In this document: one piece after another, positions 61,301 through 64,000 of the stretch | How positions within the stretch are numbered: position 1 is the first letter of the stretch | Layout of the letters: each line of letters starts with the position of its first letter | Made by a program: the position numbers and the translations under genes | Assembly (NCBI GenBank): GCA_035771165.1 | Contig: JAWNZC010000234.1 | Location: forward strand, 2,765,001 to 2,829,000 | Length of the DNA: 64,000 bases | Direction of reading: 5' to 3' | Source: Paragorgia papillata | Lineage: Eukaryota; Cnidaria; Anthozoa; Scleralcyonacea; Coralliidae | Notes under the pieces: generated by a model | Told to the model about the DNA's origin: nothing | Seen by the model: the letters and a program-made list of their open reading frames with translations, nothing else | Databases searched by the model: none

Positions 61301-62068
61301 CAAGTCTAGCTCCTACCATGTTCCTCTGTTCAGTAAATCAACAAAAATGCTACCAAAGTTTTCATTTCATAGACACTTTAATGTACATACTACAATTGTG
61401 TGTACAATTTGTGGTTGTTTTTAAACTATATACTCACCAAGCAATACTGGTGTACTGCAAAACTATGCTCCAAGGAAGTAAAAAAGTTTCCAAGCTTTTC
61501 ATCAAGGGGTTTCTGACAGAAACAGCAGACATCGATGTTTGAAATTACACAAGCACCTAAAAATCAAAGTTCAGTGAGAATGAACCCGAACTGACTGCAG
61601 TGAAGGAGACAATCCCTCCCCCCCGGGGGTAAACATTGATAGGTGCAATGGTGCATAAACCCTTGACATTTTACCCTGGATTGGCAACATTTTACCCTCA
61701 ACATTTTATTTTACTCTCAACCCTCAACATTTTACAGTTGACCCTTGACCAATACTGTAGATAGTCCATATTAATTTTAGTCTCCAATAATATCAAGTCA
61801 TACTGTACACTACCTTTAATTTTATAGTACACAATTATCACTTACCGTTAAATATTTTACCATTAAATATACAGACGAATAACATTCCCTAGGAAAACAT
61901 TTCCTACACACTCTAATTTAGTAATTTAGTAAATGTGATCCCAATAATTCGATTGCCTCCATCAAAACATTGCTTATTTAATAGACCAAAACCTATTTAA
62001 AAGCAAACAATATTATGATATAAACACACAACGTTAAAAACATTACCTTTTCTCCCCTTTCTGAGCAT
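13781..62068 (-). CDS. PHF7-like: PHF7/G2E3-like PHD-finger protein, 8 exons over 48 kb
   Basis: Exons on the minus strand are 62,068-62,047, 61,556-61,438, 44,727-44,626, 37,564-37,440, 28,844-28,673, 22,834-22,731, 17,251-17,138 and 15,608-13,781. All introns are GT-AG, all phases fit, and the sum is 2,586 nt (861 codons plus stop). Residues ~18-129 form the extended PHD (HC5HC2H), ~148-195 a RING/PHD-like finger and ~260-287 a final PHD. Mammalian PHF7 and Drosophila Phf7 are chromatin readers of the male germline, and mammalian PHF7 also ubiquitinates histones; G2E3 carries the same fingers plus HECT. Here HECT is absent and replaced by a ~570-residue charged tail. Function in this species is inferred only. 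Confidence 0.88.
16055..16145. repeat. Hairpin in intron 7
   Basis: GATTTTTTTAGTAACGAAAA and TTTTTCGTTACTAAAAATC face each other around a GGAGCCCTCG loop. Probably a small foldback element. Confidence 0.6.
16285..16402 (-). mobile_element. Degenerate 5S-derived SINE fragment
   Basis: AACCGGAAAACCCG, GAGAGAACCAAC, CTCTACTCATATGA and CATCCATCCAAGCACTAACCC follow the same order as in the better copy at 44,280-44,575. CATCCAAG(T/C)ACTAACC is the reverse complement of the 5S rRNA internal control region. Confidence 0.6.
17138..17251 (-). CDS. PHF7-like: PHF7-like exon 7
   Basis: Acceptor TTTGTTGCAG (AG at 17,252-17,253) and donor AGTGG|GTAAGT. It encodes residues 216-252: [17 protein letters not shown] and [12 protein letters not shown]. 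'RDAAWE...F..L..RY..CDA..C.C..G' is the conserved linker between the second and third fingers of PHF7/G2E3. A plus-strand open frame overlapping this exon is a shadow. Confidence 0.93.
17893..17962. repeat. Short MITE-like palindrome
   Basis: CCCAGAGCCTCCGTTCCTTGG and its counterpart AGGCTCTGGGTACGAGATTGG form a ~65-bp palindrome related to the ends of the 208-bp element at 5,798-6,005. It abuts the inner edge of the inverted arm at 17,968. Confidence 0.5.
17968..18405 (-). repeat. Right arm of the long inverted repeat
   Basis: Reverse-complement partner of 1-457; lies in intron 6 of the host gene. The outer end is CATGCCCTCGT at ~18,395-18,405. Confidence 0.7.
18729..18872. repeat. ~145-bp foldback element
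   Basis: TTTTCCACTTGCGA near 18,740 pairs with TCGCAAGTGGAAAA near 18,850, with CGAATCGATA / GCCGATTCG next to it. MITE-like; no duplication assigned. Confidence 0.6.
19500..19815 (+). repeat. Array of GAACA/TGTTC palindromes, left block
   Basis: Repeated ~14-bp palindromes such as GAACAGTATTGTTC and variants GAACAGCACTGTTG and GAACAACACTGTT are spaced ~20-40 bp apart. The array stops at ~19,815 and a related block resumes at 22,385. Half-sites resemble the 3-ketosteroid receptor half-site AGAACA, but the spacer is 4 nt rather than 3 and no regulatory role is shown. Confidence 0.65.
19816..22184. other. A+T-rich intron sequence, no recognised feature
   Basis: Lies between the two palindrome arrays in intron 6. 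No open frame resembling a known domain, no terminal repeat other than the arrays. It may be the body of one non-autonomous element bounded by the arrays. Confidence 0.4.
22188..22267. repeat. 80-bp hairpin
   Basis: CTAGTCTCCT and TTCGCAGCCGTT on the left match AACGGCTGCGAAGGAGACTAG on the right around a ~30-bp loop. It lies just inside the right-hand palindrome array. Confidence 0.6.
22385..22630 (-). repeat. Array of GAACA/TGTTC palindromes, right block
   Basis: Contains GAACAGCATTGTTC, GAACATTGTTGTTC and GAACAACACTGTTC among ~8 related sites. It ends ~100 bp from the donor of exon 6. Paired with 19,500-19,815. Confidence 0.65.
22731..22834 (-). CDS. PHF7-like: PHF7-like exon 6
   Basis: Acceptor CTTGTTGTTAG (AG at 22,835-22,836) and donor GACAG|GTAAGC. 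It encodes residues 181-215: the FFRCAVCN Cys pair closing the RING/PHD-like finger, then the family signature [13 protein letters not shown] (KEMxRMGIxIPDR in PHF7/G2E3). Phase 2 at the end; Arg215 is completed by exon 7. Confidence 0.93.
23020..23090. repeat. GC-rich hairpin
   Basis: AATACCCGCTGTGGCGGGGTAT and ATACCCCGCCACAGCGGGGTATT are near-perfect complements. MITE-like foldback in intron 5. Confidence 0.65.
23384..23486. repeat. ~100-bp foldback
   Basis: The left half TTTCGCTCGGGGTATTCCAC is matched by GTGGAATACCCCGAGCGAAA on the right, with complementary ACAAAAAATTACTCC / GGGGTAATTTTTTGT inside and a short CTTCGCCC loop. Confidence 0.75.
23630..24466 (+). mobile_element. Penelope-like element 3' fragment with inverted flanks
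   Basis: Arms of ~235 bp (23,630-23,867 and 24,239-24,466) are reverse complements: both carry GACGTTTCGTTACTAAC, ATCTTCAGAGTGAATAAATT and AGACGGTGACAGAAGTGACAG. A GIY-YIG endonuclease remnant lies between them. Penelope-like elements often keep inverted or partial terminal repeats of this kind together with a C-terminal GIY-YIG domain. The reverse transcriptase part is absent. Confidence 0.8.
23876..24175 (+). pseudogene. GIY-YIG endonuclease domain of a Penelope-like element, frameshifted
   Basis: The first frame reads [19 protein letters not shown] then TRISEHMG, with the Cys-rich linker, YVGET core and R-x(3)-H of Penelope GIY-YIG domains. After frameshifts near 23,965-24,020 the frame reads [15 protein letters not shown], the usual 'ES-x-I-x-K-x-KP-x-LN' ending with the catalytic Glu. 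Non-functional. Confidence 0.8.
24680..24750 (+). ncRNA. tRNA-like sequence, probably a tRNA-derived SINE head
   Basis: A-box TGGCTCAATGG and B-box GGTTCAAGCC are intact. The acceptor arms pair if G-U is allowed, and the T arm is regular. The anticodon stem has only four pairs (TCTG/CAGA) around an 8-nt loop, so it is unlikely to be a working tRNA. The following ~60 bp (AACAACTTACGACAGC...) may be the SINE body. Confidence 0.5.
24760..25430. other. Intron 5 sequence without recognised feature
   Basis: Contains CACAGTGCAGCG at ~24,809 and its inverted counterpart CGCTGCACTGTGCC at ~24,964, a possible ~170-bp foldback. No coding segment seen. Confidence 0.4.
25436..25600 (+). repeat. Fragment of the ATGGCGGCATTTAT repeat family
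   Basis: ATATAACTGGACTGCG, CCCAAAA and TCAAAATGGCGGCATTTAT then TTTTGCTAATGGT recur at ~5,655-5,745. Same orientation as that copy and opposite to 26,460-26,600. Confidence 0.6.
25880..26650 (+). repeat. Dispersed repeat, inverted partner of 5,575-6,400
   Basis: Shares all landmarks of the left copy in reverse order, without the 208-bp insertion. The segment ~26,370-26,650 recurs almost unchanged at 28,377-28,660. Confidence 0.7.
26653..27150 (+). repeat. Dispersed repeat, inverted partner of ~2,140-2,630
   Basis: Starts CAATCATGGCCAAAAGTTTAC, carries a poly-C tract (26,761-26,814) in place of a short CCCCTCCCCC in the copy at 28,106, and ends with the GGCCCACCACTTTTGGCC segment. Confidence 0.7.
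26761..26814. repeat. Poly-C expansion
   Basis: Almost pure C with occasional T and A. The homologous sites at ~2,500 and ~28,225 have only a short C-rich run, so the tract expanded in this copy. Confidence 0.9.
27160..28100. other. Intron 5 sequence with one foldback, otherwise nothing recognised
   Basis: CATTTCCAACAGTACTCACC at ~27,673 faces GGTGAGAACTGTTGGAAATG at ~27,748, an inverted pair with a ~55-bp A+T-rich loop. No gene-like sequence. Confidence 0.5.
28106..28660 (+). repeat. Permuted copy of the 26,370-26,960 repeat
   Basis: Here the CATGGCCAAAAGTTTAC segment (28,108-28,375) precedes the TTTACCTCG...TTGTTATCTA segment (28,377-28,660). At 26,370-26,960 the same two segments occur in the opposite order. 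The block ends ~12 bp from the exon-5 donor. Confidence 0.75.
28673..28844 (-). CDS. PHF7-like: PHF7-like exon 5: end of extended PHD and start of RING/PHD finger
   Basis: Acceptor TCTAATTCTTCAG (AG at 28,845-28,846) and donor GTTCAG|GTAATT. It encodes residues 123-180: [11 protein letters not shown] closes the first finger, then [26 protein letters not shown] give the Cys-Cys-Cys-His-Cys ligands of the second. The acceptor's pyrimidine tract is continuous with the intron-4 array. A dispersed repeat ends ~12 bp from the donor. Confidence 0.93.
36134..36155 (-). repeat. Duplicate 1 of the exon-4 3' end and donor
   Basis: The last 20 nt of exon 4 plus GTATTTGGTACTCC recur with one substitution (ACAGTTCAG for AGAGTTCAG). 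The GT is at 36,134-36,135. Confidence 0.9.
36629..36650 (-). repeat. Duplicate 2 of the exon-4 3' end and donor
   Basis: Exact copy of the last 20 nt of exon 4 followed by GTATTTGG. On the 5' side it has CCCTATCC instead of exon sequence. Confidence 0.9.
37012..37033 (-). repeat. Duplicate 3 of the exon-4 3' end and donor
   Basis: Exact copy as in duplicate 2, including the CCCTATCC junction. Its donor is 426 bp from the true donor at 37,438-37,439. Confidence 0.9.
37440..37564 (-). CDS. PHF7-like: PHF7-like exon 4: second half of the extended PHD
   Basis: Acceptor after a strong pyrimidine tract (TTTGTTTCCTAG, AG at 37,565-37,566) and donor TTCAG|GTATTT. It encodes residues 82-122 with [14 protein letters not shown], then [10 protein letters not shown] and FQYFGEF. 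The Cys/His pattern C-x2-C...C...C-x3-C-H-x2-C matches the second half of HC5HC2H. The donor lies at the very edge of the polypurine array, and the last 20 nt of the exon plus the donor recur three times inside the intron. Confidence 0.93.
37650..38000 (+). mobile_element. 5S rRNA-derived SINE, sense orientation
   Basis: GATTAAGCCCGGTT and GGGTTAGTATTTGGATGAGTG are the internal control region of 5S rRNA. Downstream are GTCGAGCTTGCAACTCATG, TTGGTCCCCCCTGTGCTTCG, and CGTATGGCGGTTGCCTGG, shared with the copy at 44,280-44,575. 5S-headed SINEs (SINE3-like) use the same pol III promoter. Confidence 0.75.
38005..38395. other. Repeat-rich spacer
   Basis: Contains GTTTACACTA and CCGGATTC / GGATTCGTC motifs repeated in both orientations (also near 37,657 and 38,050-38,180), suggesting a small foldback. 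No gene. Confidence 0.4.
38397..39403 (+). repeat. Left terminal inverted repeat of ISL2EU copy 2
   Basis: Begins CCCCTATAGCAATGCATCATGG and ends inside the coding start of the transposase at CAATTGCCAG. The arm contains the promoter and start codon of the gene. It carries a short GATA repeat at ~39,236 that is longer in the right arm. Confidence 0.85.
39352..40947 (+). pseudogene. THAP-DDE transposase of ISL2EU copy 2, broken
   Basis: ATG at 39,352 starts within the inverted repeat ([18 protein letters not shown]). After a slip in the A-rich run near 39,435 an intact C2CH THAP finger is read: [41 protein letters not shown] coiled-coil ([14 protein letters not shown]) follows, then TAA at 39,868 and TAG at ~39,942, frameshifts at ~40,115 and ~40,280, and the DDE core: IIDCTE, two copies of [19 protein letters not shown]. 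The 35-codon segment with the second Asp is duplicated in frame. THAP binds DNA; DDE would cut and join it. Confidence 0.88.
40496..40705 (+). repeat. 105-bp in-frame tandem duplication in the transposase
   Basis: TCAGGTGATGAGGTGATGGC starts at 40,501 and again at 40,606. Both units encode [19 protein letters not shown] and differ at a few positions. Copy 1 has a single such unit at the homologous site. Confidence 0.92.
41218..43276 (-). pseudogene. SWIM-finger/YqaJ nuclease of ISL2EU copy 2, broken
   Basis: ATG at 43,276 lies in the right inverted repeat and gives [18 protein letters not shown], almost the same N-terminus as the transposase. After a 447-bp insertion (42,623-43,069) the frame resumes with [14 protein letters not shown], a SWIM finger [19 protein letters not shown] near 42,465-42,405, a linker, and from ~41,850 the YqaJ core interrupted by TAG and [18 protein letters not shown] and [14 protein letters not shown] give the nuclease motifs; a frameshift at ~41,370 precedes [23 protein letters not shown] fingers bind nucleic acid or protein; YqaJ is a lambda-exonuclease-like recombination nuclease. 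Confidence 0.88.
42623..43069. mobile_element. 447-bp MITE at TTAA inside the SWIM/YqaJ gene
   Basis: Ends AGGGTATTGGCAATAAA / TTTATTGCCAATACCCT are complements, with the inverted match running ~50 bp. TTAA flanks at 42,619-42,622 and 43,070-43,073. Removing it joins the reading frame ...GGYRLF to KAGFATQ. TTAA and AGGG ends fit Kolobok; piggyBac is the alternative. Confidence 0.88.
43221..44247 (-). repeat. Right terminal inverted repeat of ISL2EU copy 2
   Basis: Partner of 38,397-39,403. It has an expanded (CTAT)n run at 43,380-43,404. Confidence 0.85.
44280..44575 (-). mobile_element. 5S rRNA-derived SINE, antisense to the plus strand
   Basis: TATTCCCAGACGATCACCC and CATCCAAGTACTAACCCCG are the complement of the 5S control region; CGGGCTTAAC follows. 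It mirrors the copy at 37,650-38,000 on the other side of the ISL2EU element, and lies ~50 bp from the exon-3 donor. Confidence 0.78.
44626..44727 (-). CDS. PHF7-like: PHF7-like exon 3
   Basis: Acceptor TTTGTGTGTAG (AG at 44,728-44,729) and donor CTG|GTATTA. It encodes residues 48-81: [28 protein letters not shown]. 'SSxLPQxG...GFxGFLxxDIxKE' is diagnostic of the PHF7/G2E3 family between the Cys-rich halves of the finger. The flanking 5S-derived SINE ends only ~50 bp downstream of the donor. Confidence 0.9.
44785..45068 (+). repeat. Dispersed repeat, inverted partner of 63,185-63,480
   Basis: Shares TACCACTAAAAGGTC, GCTTCGAAGTGAAAATCGAC, GTGTAAAGCACATCTCTGAT and CAGGCCTCAAAGTGTTAA with the copy at 63,185-63,480. 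This copy has no Tc1 insertion and so shows the empty site (GGTACTACC at ~44,790). Confidence 0.75.
45271..46902. mobile_element. 1,632-bp non-autonomous element with 9-bp target duplication
   Basis: Ends AACCTCGTACCCA(G/A)GGTCT pair over ~75 bp. GGTTTTGAG at 45,262-45,270 and 46,903-46,911 is the target duplication. The 9-bp duplication and end style match the 208-bp element at 5,798. The interior has short plus-strand open frames (e.g. 46,431-46,757) that I do not recognise, and an (AT)n tract. Confidence 0.82.
46328..46392. repeat. (AT)n microsatellite
   Basis: About 30 TA units inside the 1,632-bp element. Confidence 0.95.
47040..47223 (+). other. Coding-like remnant, unidentified
   Basis: A plus-strand frame reads [20 protein letters not shown] and [20 protein letters not shown] before a stop at 47,221. 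The composition is protein-like and no simple repeat is involved. I do not recognise it. It may be the end of an old retroelement or host exon copy. Confidence 0.25.
47678..47943. repeat. Foldback with G-rich TTAGGG-like interior
   Basis: TATCCTGAATTGTCAATTTA at the left is matched by AACAATTCAGGATA at the right, together with a TCTAGAATTC / GAATTCTAGA pair. The interior 47,795-47,885 is G-rich with GGTTAG, GTTAGG and TTTAGGG variants. Possibly a MITE; telomere similarity is superficial. Confidence 0.55.
47950..48690. other. A+T-rich intron sequence, nothing recognised
   Basis: No domain, no terminal repeats and only short open frames. Confidence 0.4.
48720..48960 (-). other. Hydrophobic coding-like remnant, unidentified
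   Basis: The minus strand reads [20 protein letters not shown] and [15 protein letters not shown], which looks like a membrane segment. No stop interrupts ~60 codons here, but flanking splice sites were not secured. Channel-like origin is possible; no family can be named. Confidence 0.25.
49439..49492. repeat. Small hairpin
   Basis: AAAGCCCGTTTT near 49,440 and AAAACGGGCTTT near 49,477 pair around a GGGGGGGCGGG loop. Confidence 0.6.
49628..49697. repeat. Solo end related to the 208-bp Mutator-like MITE
   Basis: CCCAGAGTCTCTCGTTTCCC and GGGGAACGTGGG, then TTGGGAACAAGATTCGG, equal the reverse complement of the left half of 5,798-5,870. Confidence 0.65.
50393..50848 (-). pseudogene. LINE reverse transcriptase, catalytic part
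   Basis: Open for 151 codons, with [20 protein letters not shown] (motif B) and [10 protein letters not shown] (YxDD, usually YADD). Ends LDG-type [15 protein letters not shown], after which the frame is lost. Confidence 0.85.
51100..51951 (-). pseudogene. LINE linker and N-terminal reverse transcriptase, fragmented
   Basis: Successive frames give the post-endonuclease linker ([18 protein letters not shown]) and then RT motifs 1-2 ([17 protein letters not shown]). Several frames are needed. Confidence 0.75.
52073..53190. mobile_element. 1,118-bp hAT element with perfect 8-bp target duplication
   Basis: Ends CAGGGGCGGCGCG / CGCGCCGCCCCTG with GTACGAGT at 52,065-52,072 and 53,191-53,198. Eight-bp duplication and CAGGG ends are hAT hallmarks. 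No transposase frame; non-autonomous. The inner sequence at 53,070-53,135 recurs at 61,045-61,160. Confidence 0.93.
53199..53930 (-). pseudogene. LINE endonuclease domain, broken
   Basis: Holds the Cys motif, the Asn/Glu endonuclease motifs ([18 protein letters not shown]) and [10 protein letters not shown]. Stops at several places. The SDHDGP motif continues beyond the hAT insertion at 52,000-52,060. Confidence 0.78.
53977..55088 (+). pseudogene. Copia gag and protease
   Basis: Gag-like [20 protein letters not shown] and the [20 protein letters not shown] segment are in one frame to 54,264. The overlapping frame continues from 54,252 with a [16 protein letters not shown] zinc-knuckle-like run near 54,525 and the protease site [12 protein letters not shown] at ~54,695. 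One frameshift joins gag to protease. Confidence 0.8.
55320..56676 (+). pseudogene. Copia integrase, interrupted
   Basis: Pre-core [17 protein letters not shown], then VAVDLHELG with the first Asp before the insertion. After it [21 protein letters not shown] (second Asp) and SNGLLERHN (Glu) complete DDE. The C-terminal domain runs to 56,676 with the GDKVYYKRP...EWKGPGVV motif. A stop follows the second Asp. Confidence 0.8.
55443..55870. mobile_element. Foldback element inside copia integrase
   Basis: A ~165-bp hairpin (55,458-55,625) pairs TTTCCATAGAGTTATAGAAAC with its complement and AGTTTGGGAGAAC with GTTCTCCCAAACT; a third CGTGTTTCCATAAAGTTATAG copy lies at ~55,790. Flanked by GTATTTAC and ATAAATAC. 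Confidence 0.7.
56916..57846 (+). pseudogene. Copia reverse transcriptase, N-terminal two thirds
   Basis: [31 protein letters not shown] and [12 protein letters not shown] are the opening motifs of copia RT (RVT_2). The catalytic [11 protein letters not shown] at ~57,780-57,805 is present in a different frame from the start. At least three frameshifts. Confidence 0.82.
57847..58084. mobile_element. 238-bp hAT-like insertion with homopolymer expansion
   Basis: CATGTACG occurs at 57,839-57,846 and 58,085-58,092. The right end is CCGGCACTG; the left end begins CA and then runs into ~17 T and ~30 G-rich bases, so the left terminus is degenerate. Inserted right after the RT catalytic region. Confidence 0.75.
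58545..59039 (+). pseudogene. Copia RNase H and C-terminus
   Basis: [20 protein letters not shown] carries the Glu, [12 protein letters not shown] the Asp of copia RNase H, and [12 protein letters not shown] the C-terminal motif. Open to 59,037. The preceding segment 58,130-58,540 is full of stops. Confidence 0.8.
59125..59320 (+). other. Candidate 3' LTR start of the copia element
   Basis: TGTTAACTTCGG follows a short purine run, as expected of a copia LTR. No second LTR exists in the window for comparison, so the end cannot be placed. Confidence 0.3.
59325..59470 (+). repeat. 19-bp minisatellite
   Basis: About 7.5 copies of GCCCACTCCACCCAAG(A/T)TT with small variations. Confidence 0.93.
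59500..61040. other. Intron 2 sequence, no recognised feature
   Basis: A+T-rich; short open frames at 59,812-60,123 (plus) and 60,277-60,591 (minus) show no known domain. No terminal repeats were identified. Confidence 0.4.
61045..61215 (+). repeat. Fragment of a hAT end
   Basis: AAATGC, TTTTAGAG, CTTAGAAATCCAAAATTTTC, then GTGAGCATACCCCCCAGAC match the order at 53,065-53,135 of the 1,118-bp hAT. It ends CACCCTGGCTATGCC. It lies ~220 bp downstream of the exon-2 donor. Confidence 0.6.
61438..61556 (-). CDS. PHF7-like: PHF7-like exon 2: first half of the extended PHD
   Basis: Acceptor GATTTTTAG (AG at 61,557-61,558) and donor TTG|GTGAGT. It encodes residues 8-47 with Cys18/19 and Cys21, the EKLGNFF run and AVHQYCL, the His-x2-Cys of the HC5HC2H finger. 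The same order (C-x2-C, EKLG, VH-x2-C) is seen in vertebrate PHF7. Ends in phase 0. Confidence 0.85.
61557..62046. other. Intron 1 with a CCCTCAACATTTTAC simple repeat
   Basis: A degenerate repeat of (A/C)CC(C/T)T(C/G)AACATTTTAC units spans ~61,660-61,750. A GC-rich CCCTCCCCCCCGGGGG tract lies at 61,613. Remainder A+T-rich. Confidence 0.6.
62047..62068 (-). CDS. PHF7-like: PHF7-like exon 1 (coding part)
   Basis: ATG at 62,068-62,066, preceded in frame by TAG nine bases upstream, opens MLRKGRK and ends at AAAAG|GTAATG (GT at 62,045-62,046). The split Gly codon joins exon 2 in phase. The exon is only 22 coding nt, so this is the least certain exon; an alternative upstream start would need another exon. 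Confidence 0.55.
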
Positions 62069-62260
62069 TATTTCGCACTAATTGTGAAGATAACTGCAGA
62101 AAAATAGCCAAAAGCACAGAGCATAATAGAAATTTCAAACCGGTTGACCGTTGGATAATGCGCATGACAAGGCACAGCCAGTACGAGATTGGTAGCCTCG
62201 TACCCAGGCGCTTATTGTTTACCGCGCGCGATCGCCCTTCGCATAGCCCTTTTAAATCTA
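62069..62260 (-). promoter_or_regulatory. Possible 5' UTR and promoter of the PHF7-like gene
   Basis: Directly upstream of the proposed ATG. It contains a GCGCAT core (~62,160), an end of the CCTCGTACCC MITE family (62,196-62,206) and a short CpG-rich stretch CCGCGCGCGATCGCCC at ~62,221. There is no clear TATA box at a fixed distance. Role inferred from position only. Confidence 0.3.
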
Positions 62261-62299
62261 TGCAATGTGCATGACGGACTATGTATTTTCATATATATA

Positions 62300-62390
62300 T
62301 AGCTTATTTACATTTAGCTTAACATTTAGCTTATTGTATAAACTATATATATATATATATATATTTATACAATAAGCTAAATGTTTTGCA
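62300..62390. repeat. Palindrome around (AT)n
   Basis: ACATTTAGCTTATTGTATAAA and TTTATACAATAAGCTAAATGT are complements flanking ~22 bp of TA repeat. Confidence 0.8.
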
Positions 62391-62594
62391 CGTTTTCATT
62401 GGTCGAGAGCCATGATCTATTACTTGTTCTGATTGCTGTGAACCAATGAAAATCGCCACTCCAATGTCACGAACCAATCATATTGCTTATTTTGTATAGA
62501 TCATGGATCACGTCAGATGGCTGCTTCATCTTTTTCAATGCCCCGGAAGTTCGGTGGGAAATTCAATAAATTGTATAAAACAAATAGATTCCAT

Positions 62595-62752
62595 TATAAC
62601 TGAACAAACAACGGCAAAATGGAATCTATTTGTTAAATAGATGCACAGAGGACGTCACAACGTGGTAAGAACATCAGTGACCCAACGTTGTGACGTCATC
62701 TGTGCATCTATAACTGAACAGACAACGGCAAAATGGAATCTATTTGTTAAAT
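62595..62752. repeat. Palindrome flanked by 43-bp direct repeats
   Basis: ATAACTGAACA(A/G)ACAACGG...TTTGTTAAATA occurs at ~62,597-62,639 and ~62,711-62,753. Between them AGATGCACAGAGGACGTCAC and GTGACGTCATCTGTGCATCT form a ~71-bp hairpin. Confidence 0.8.
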
Positions 62753-62759
62753 ATACACC

Positions 62760-63180
62760 TCACAATAATAAATCAATAAACTTAATTTGGAAAAAAAGCC
62801 TTGTTAGTTTGTTAGTGCCTTTGTTAGTTTGTTCCTCCCATGCACAAGACCAAAAAGGAAGAATTTCAAGTGATTTCTGAAATAAGACAAACTTAATTTT
62901 TGCGTTTATACAATTAAAGTACACTTAAAAGAAAAATTAGGTCTGTCGTATTTTAAAAAATAACTTAAAATGTAACATTTTTTTAGTAACAAAGACTAGC
63001 ATTTTCTGCATGTCTAATTTTATTTGTTTCTTGGTCTCGCCAGTGGCGTAGCTGTAGCAATTAGCAAACATAACTCTCCACATTCCTGGCACAGTGAGGT
63101 ATAATTGGCGTCACACTTTTGAACACATTAGAAAATCGACCTTAGCGAGAAGTGCCATGGGACGAAGTCAAAATAATCTT
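62760..63180. other. No recognised feature
   Basis: A+T-rich upstream sequence; no open frame or repeat of note. Confidence 0.4.
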
Positions 63181-63184
63181 TATT

Positions 63185-63480
63185 AACACTTTGAGGCCTG
63201 GTTCTCTCCCTGTGCTGAATAAAATCGTCTGCATGGCGTTATCCAGAATGAAATACTAAGGAGTAAGGACTCGTCTCAAGGCTTCAAAGTGTTAAACCAG
63301 TTTTGGCCAAAGTGGTGGTAGGTTTTTCAAGTAAGTTGCTTGTATGGTTTATCAGAGATGTGCTTTACACAACCACAAAATCGGAACACAATGGACAACA
63401 CTGTCTGTCGATTTTCACTTCGAAGTGAAGCACACTCAATCGCGTAATTATTATCCGGCTTGACCTTTTAGTGGTAGTAC
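63185..63480 (-). repeat. Dispersed repeat interrupted by Tc1
   Basis: Inverted partner of 44,785-45,068. Its continuation is cut at TA (63,478) by the Tc1 terminus. Confidence 0.75.
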
Positions 63481-64000
63481 ACTGCTGGTCAAAAAGAACT
63501 GCTCAACCGTAATGGAAATATGGAAATGACAATATAAACTAGAATTATAATAGAAAAGCAAAACAAGACAAAAAAAACCCAGCAAATAAAGTTTTAATAC
63601 TCAGTAATACAGCTGCACACCTGCTAGCGATGCTGTCTATTAAAGTAATTAGTTTAACTATTAAATGGGAATCCCTCCCAAGCAGCATTTACAGCAGTCC
63701 ATAGTTCTTTAAGATTTTCGAGATTTTGCGCTTGGACTATTGTCTTAATCTGATTACAAAGATTCTCAATTGGAGTGAGATCAGGAGAGTGTGCAGGCCA
63801 ATCCATGATGATTTTCTCTTTATTAAACCATTCTCCAACTGGCTTGGATCAGTTGGATGTGTGGCATGTTCATTGTCCTGCTGAAATATCCATTCACCAG
63901 GGATAGCCAGCATGCGAGTGGTTGGGATGGGTACATCTTTATTCAGCCTTCCCTCTATACCTTGGTAAGAAAGCCAACACCTCTTGCACTAATGCATCCC
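63478..64000 (-). mobile_element. Tc1/mariner element, running off the window
   Basis: Terminal sequence TACACTGCTGGTCAAAAAG at a TA dinucleotide. The minus strand encodes the end of a DDE_3 transposase: GEWIFQQDNEHATH (second Asp), then MDWPAHSPDLTPIENLCNQI with the third acidic residue, and LWTAVNAAWEGF. A small deletion/frameshift near 63,850 separates the two parts, so it is probably inactive. The 5' part of the gene is outside. Confidence 0.85.

Noticed and set aside
1..64000. CRISPR arrays, operons, ribosome binding sites
   Set aside because: Spliced genes, retroelements and microsatellites show eukaryotic nuclear DNA; the regular repeats found are minisatellites or transposon parts.

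Overview
The window is animal nuclear DNA. It is A+T-rich, dense in transposable elements, and spliced with GT-AG introns. The mix of ISL2EU elements with THAP-DDE and YqaJ genes, a Penelope-like element, 5S-derived SINEs, copia, Tc1, hAT and TTAA-inserting MITEs fits a basal metazoan; I favour an anthozoan cnidarian. That assignment is inference.

One host gene organises most of the window. On the minus strand, eight exons from 62,068 down to 13,781 join into a PHF7/G2E3-like zinc-finger protein of 861 codons. Every junction is GT-AG and every phase agrees. The N-terminal ~290 residues carry the extended PHD, a RING/PHD-like finger and a second PHD found in PHF7/G2E3. The last exon (1.8 kb) adds ~570 residues of charged, low-complexity tail instead of the HECT domain of vertebrate G2E3. 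Seven of the eight exons are only 22-172 nt long and are scattered through ~48 kb of repeats.

The introns are a record of nested insertions. Intron 2 (44,728-61,437) holds a copia element disrupted by a foldback element and a small hAT, an antisense LINE split by a 1,118-bp hAT with an 8-bp target duplication, and a 1,632-bp element with a 9-bp duplication. Intron 3 (37,565-44,625) holds a decayed ISL2EU transposon with ~1-kb terminal inverted repeats, flanked by inverted 5S-derived SINEs. Intron 4 (28,845-37,439) is almost entirely one ~8.6-kb polypurine array, so the sense-strand intron is one giant polypyrimidine tract. Inside it, the 3' end and splice donor of exon 4 are copied three more times. 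Intron 5 holds a Penelope-like fragment with a GIY-YIG domain and a tRNA-like unit. Intron 6 has inverted arrays of GAACA/TGTTC palindromes. Intron 7 has a 5S-like remnant and a hairpin.

Downstream of the gene (1-13,780) are a second, more decayed ISL2EU copy, an element with ~850-bp inverted arms and a two-exon gene, a 726-bp TTAA element inside CTTAAG-type repeats, and a 208-bp Mutator-like MITE whose empty site survives elsewhere in the window. Upstream of the gene (62,069-64,000) are palindromic repeats and a Tc1/mariner element that runs off the window.

All calls come from reading and translating the sequence by eye. No database search or alignment program was used.
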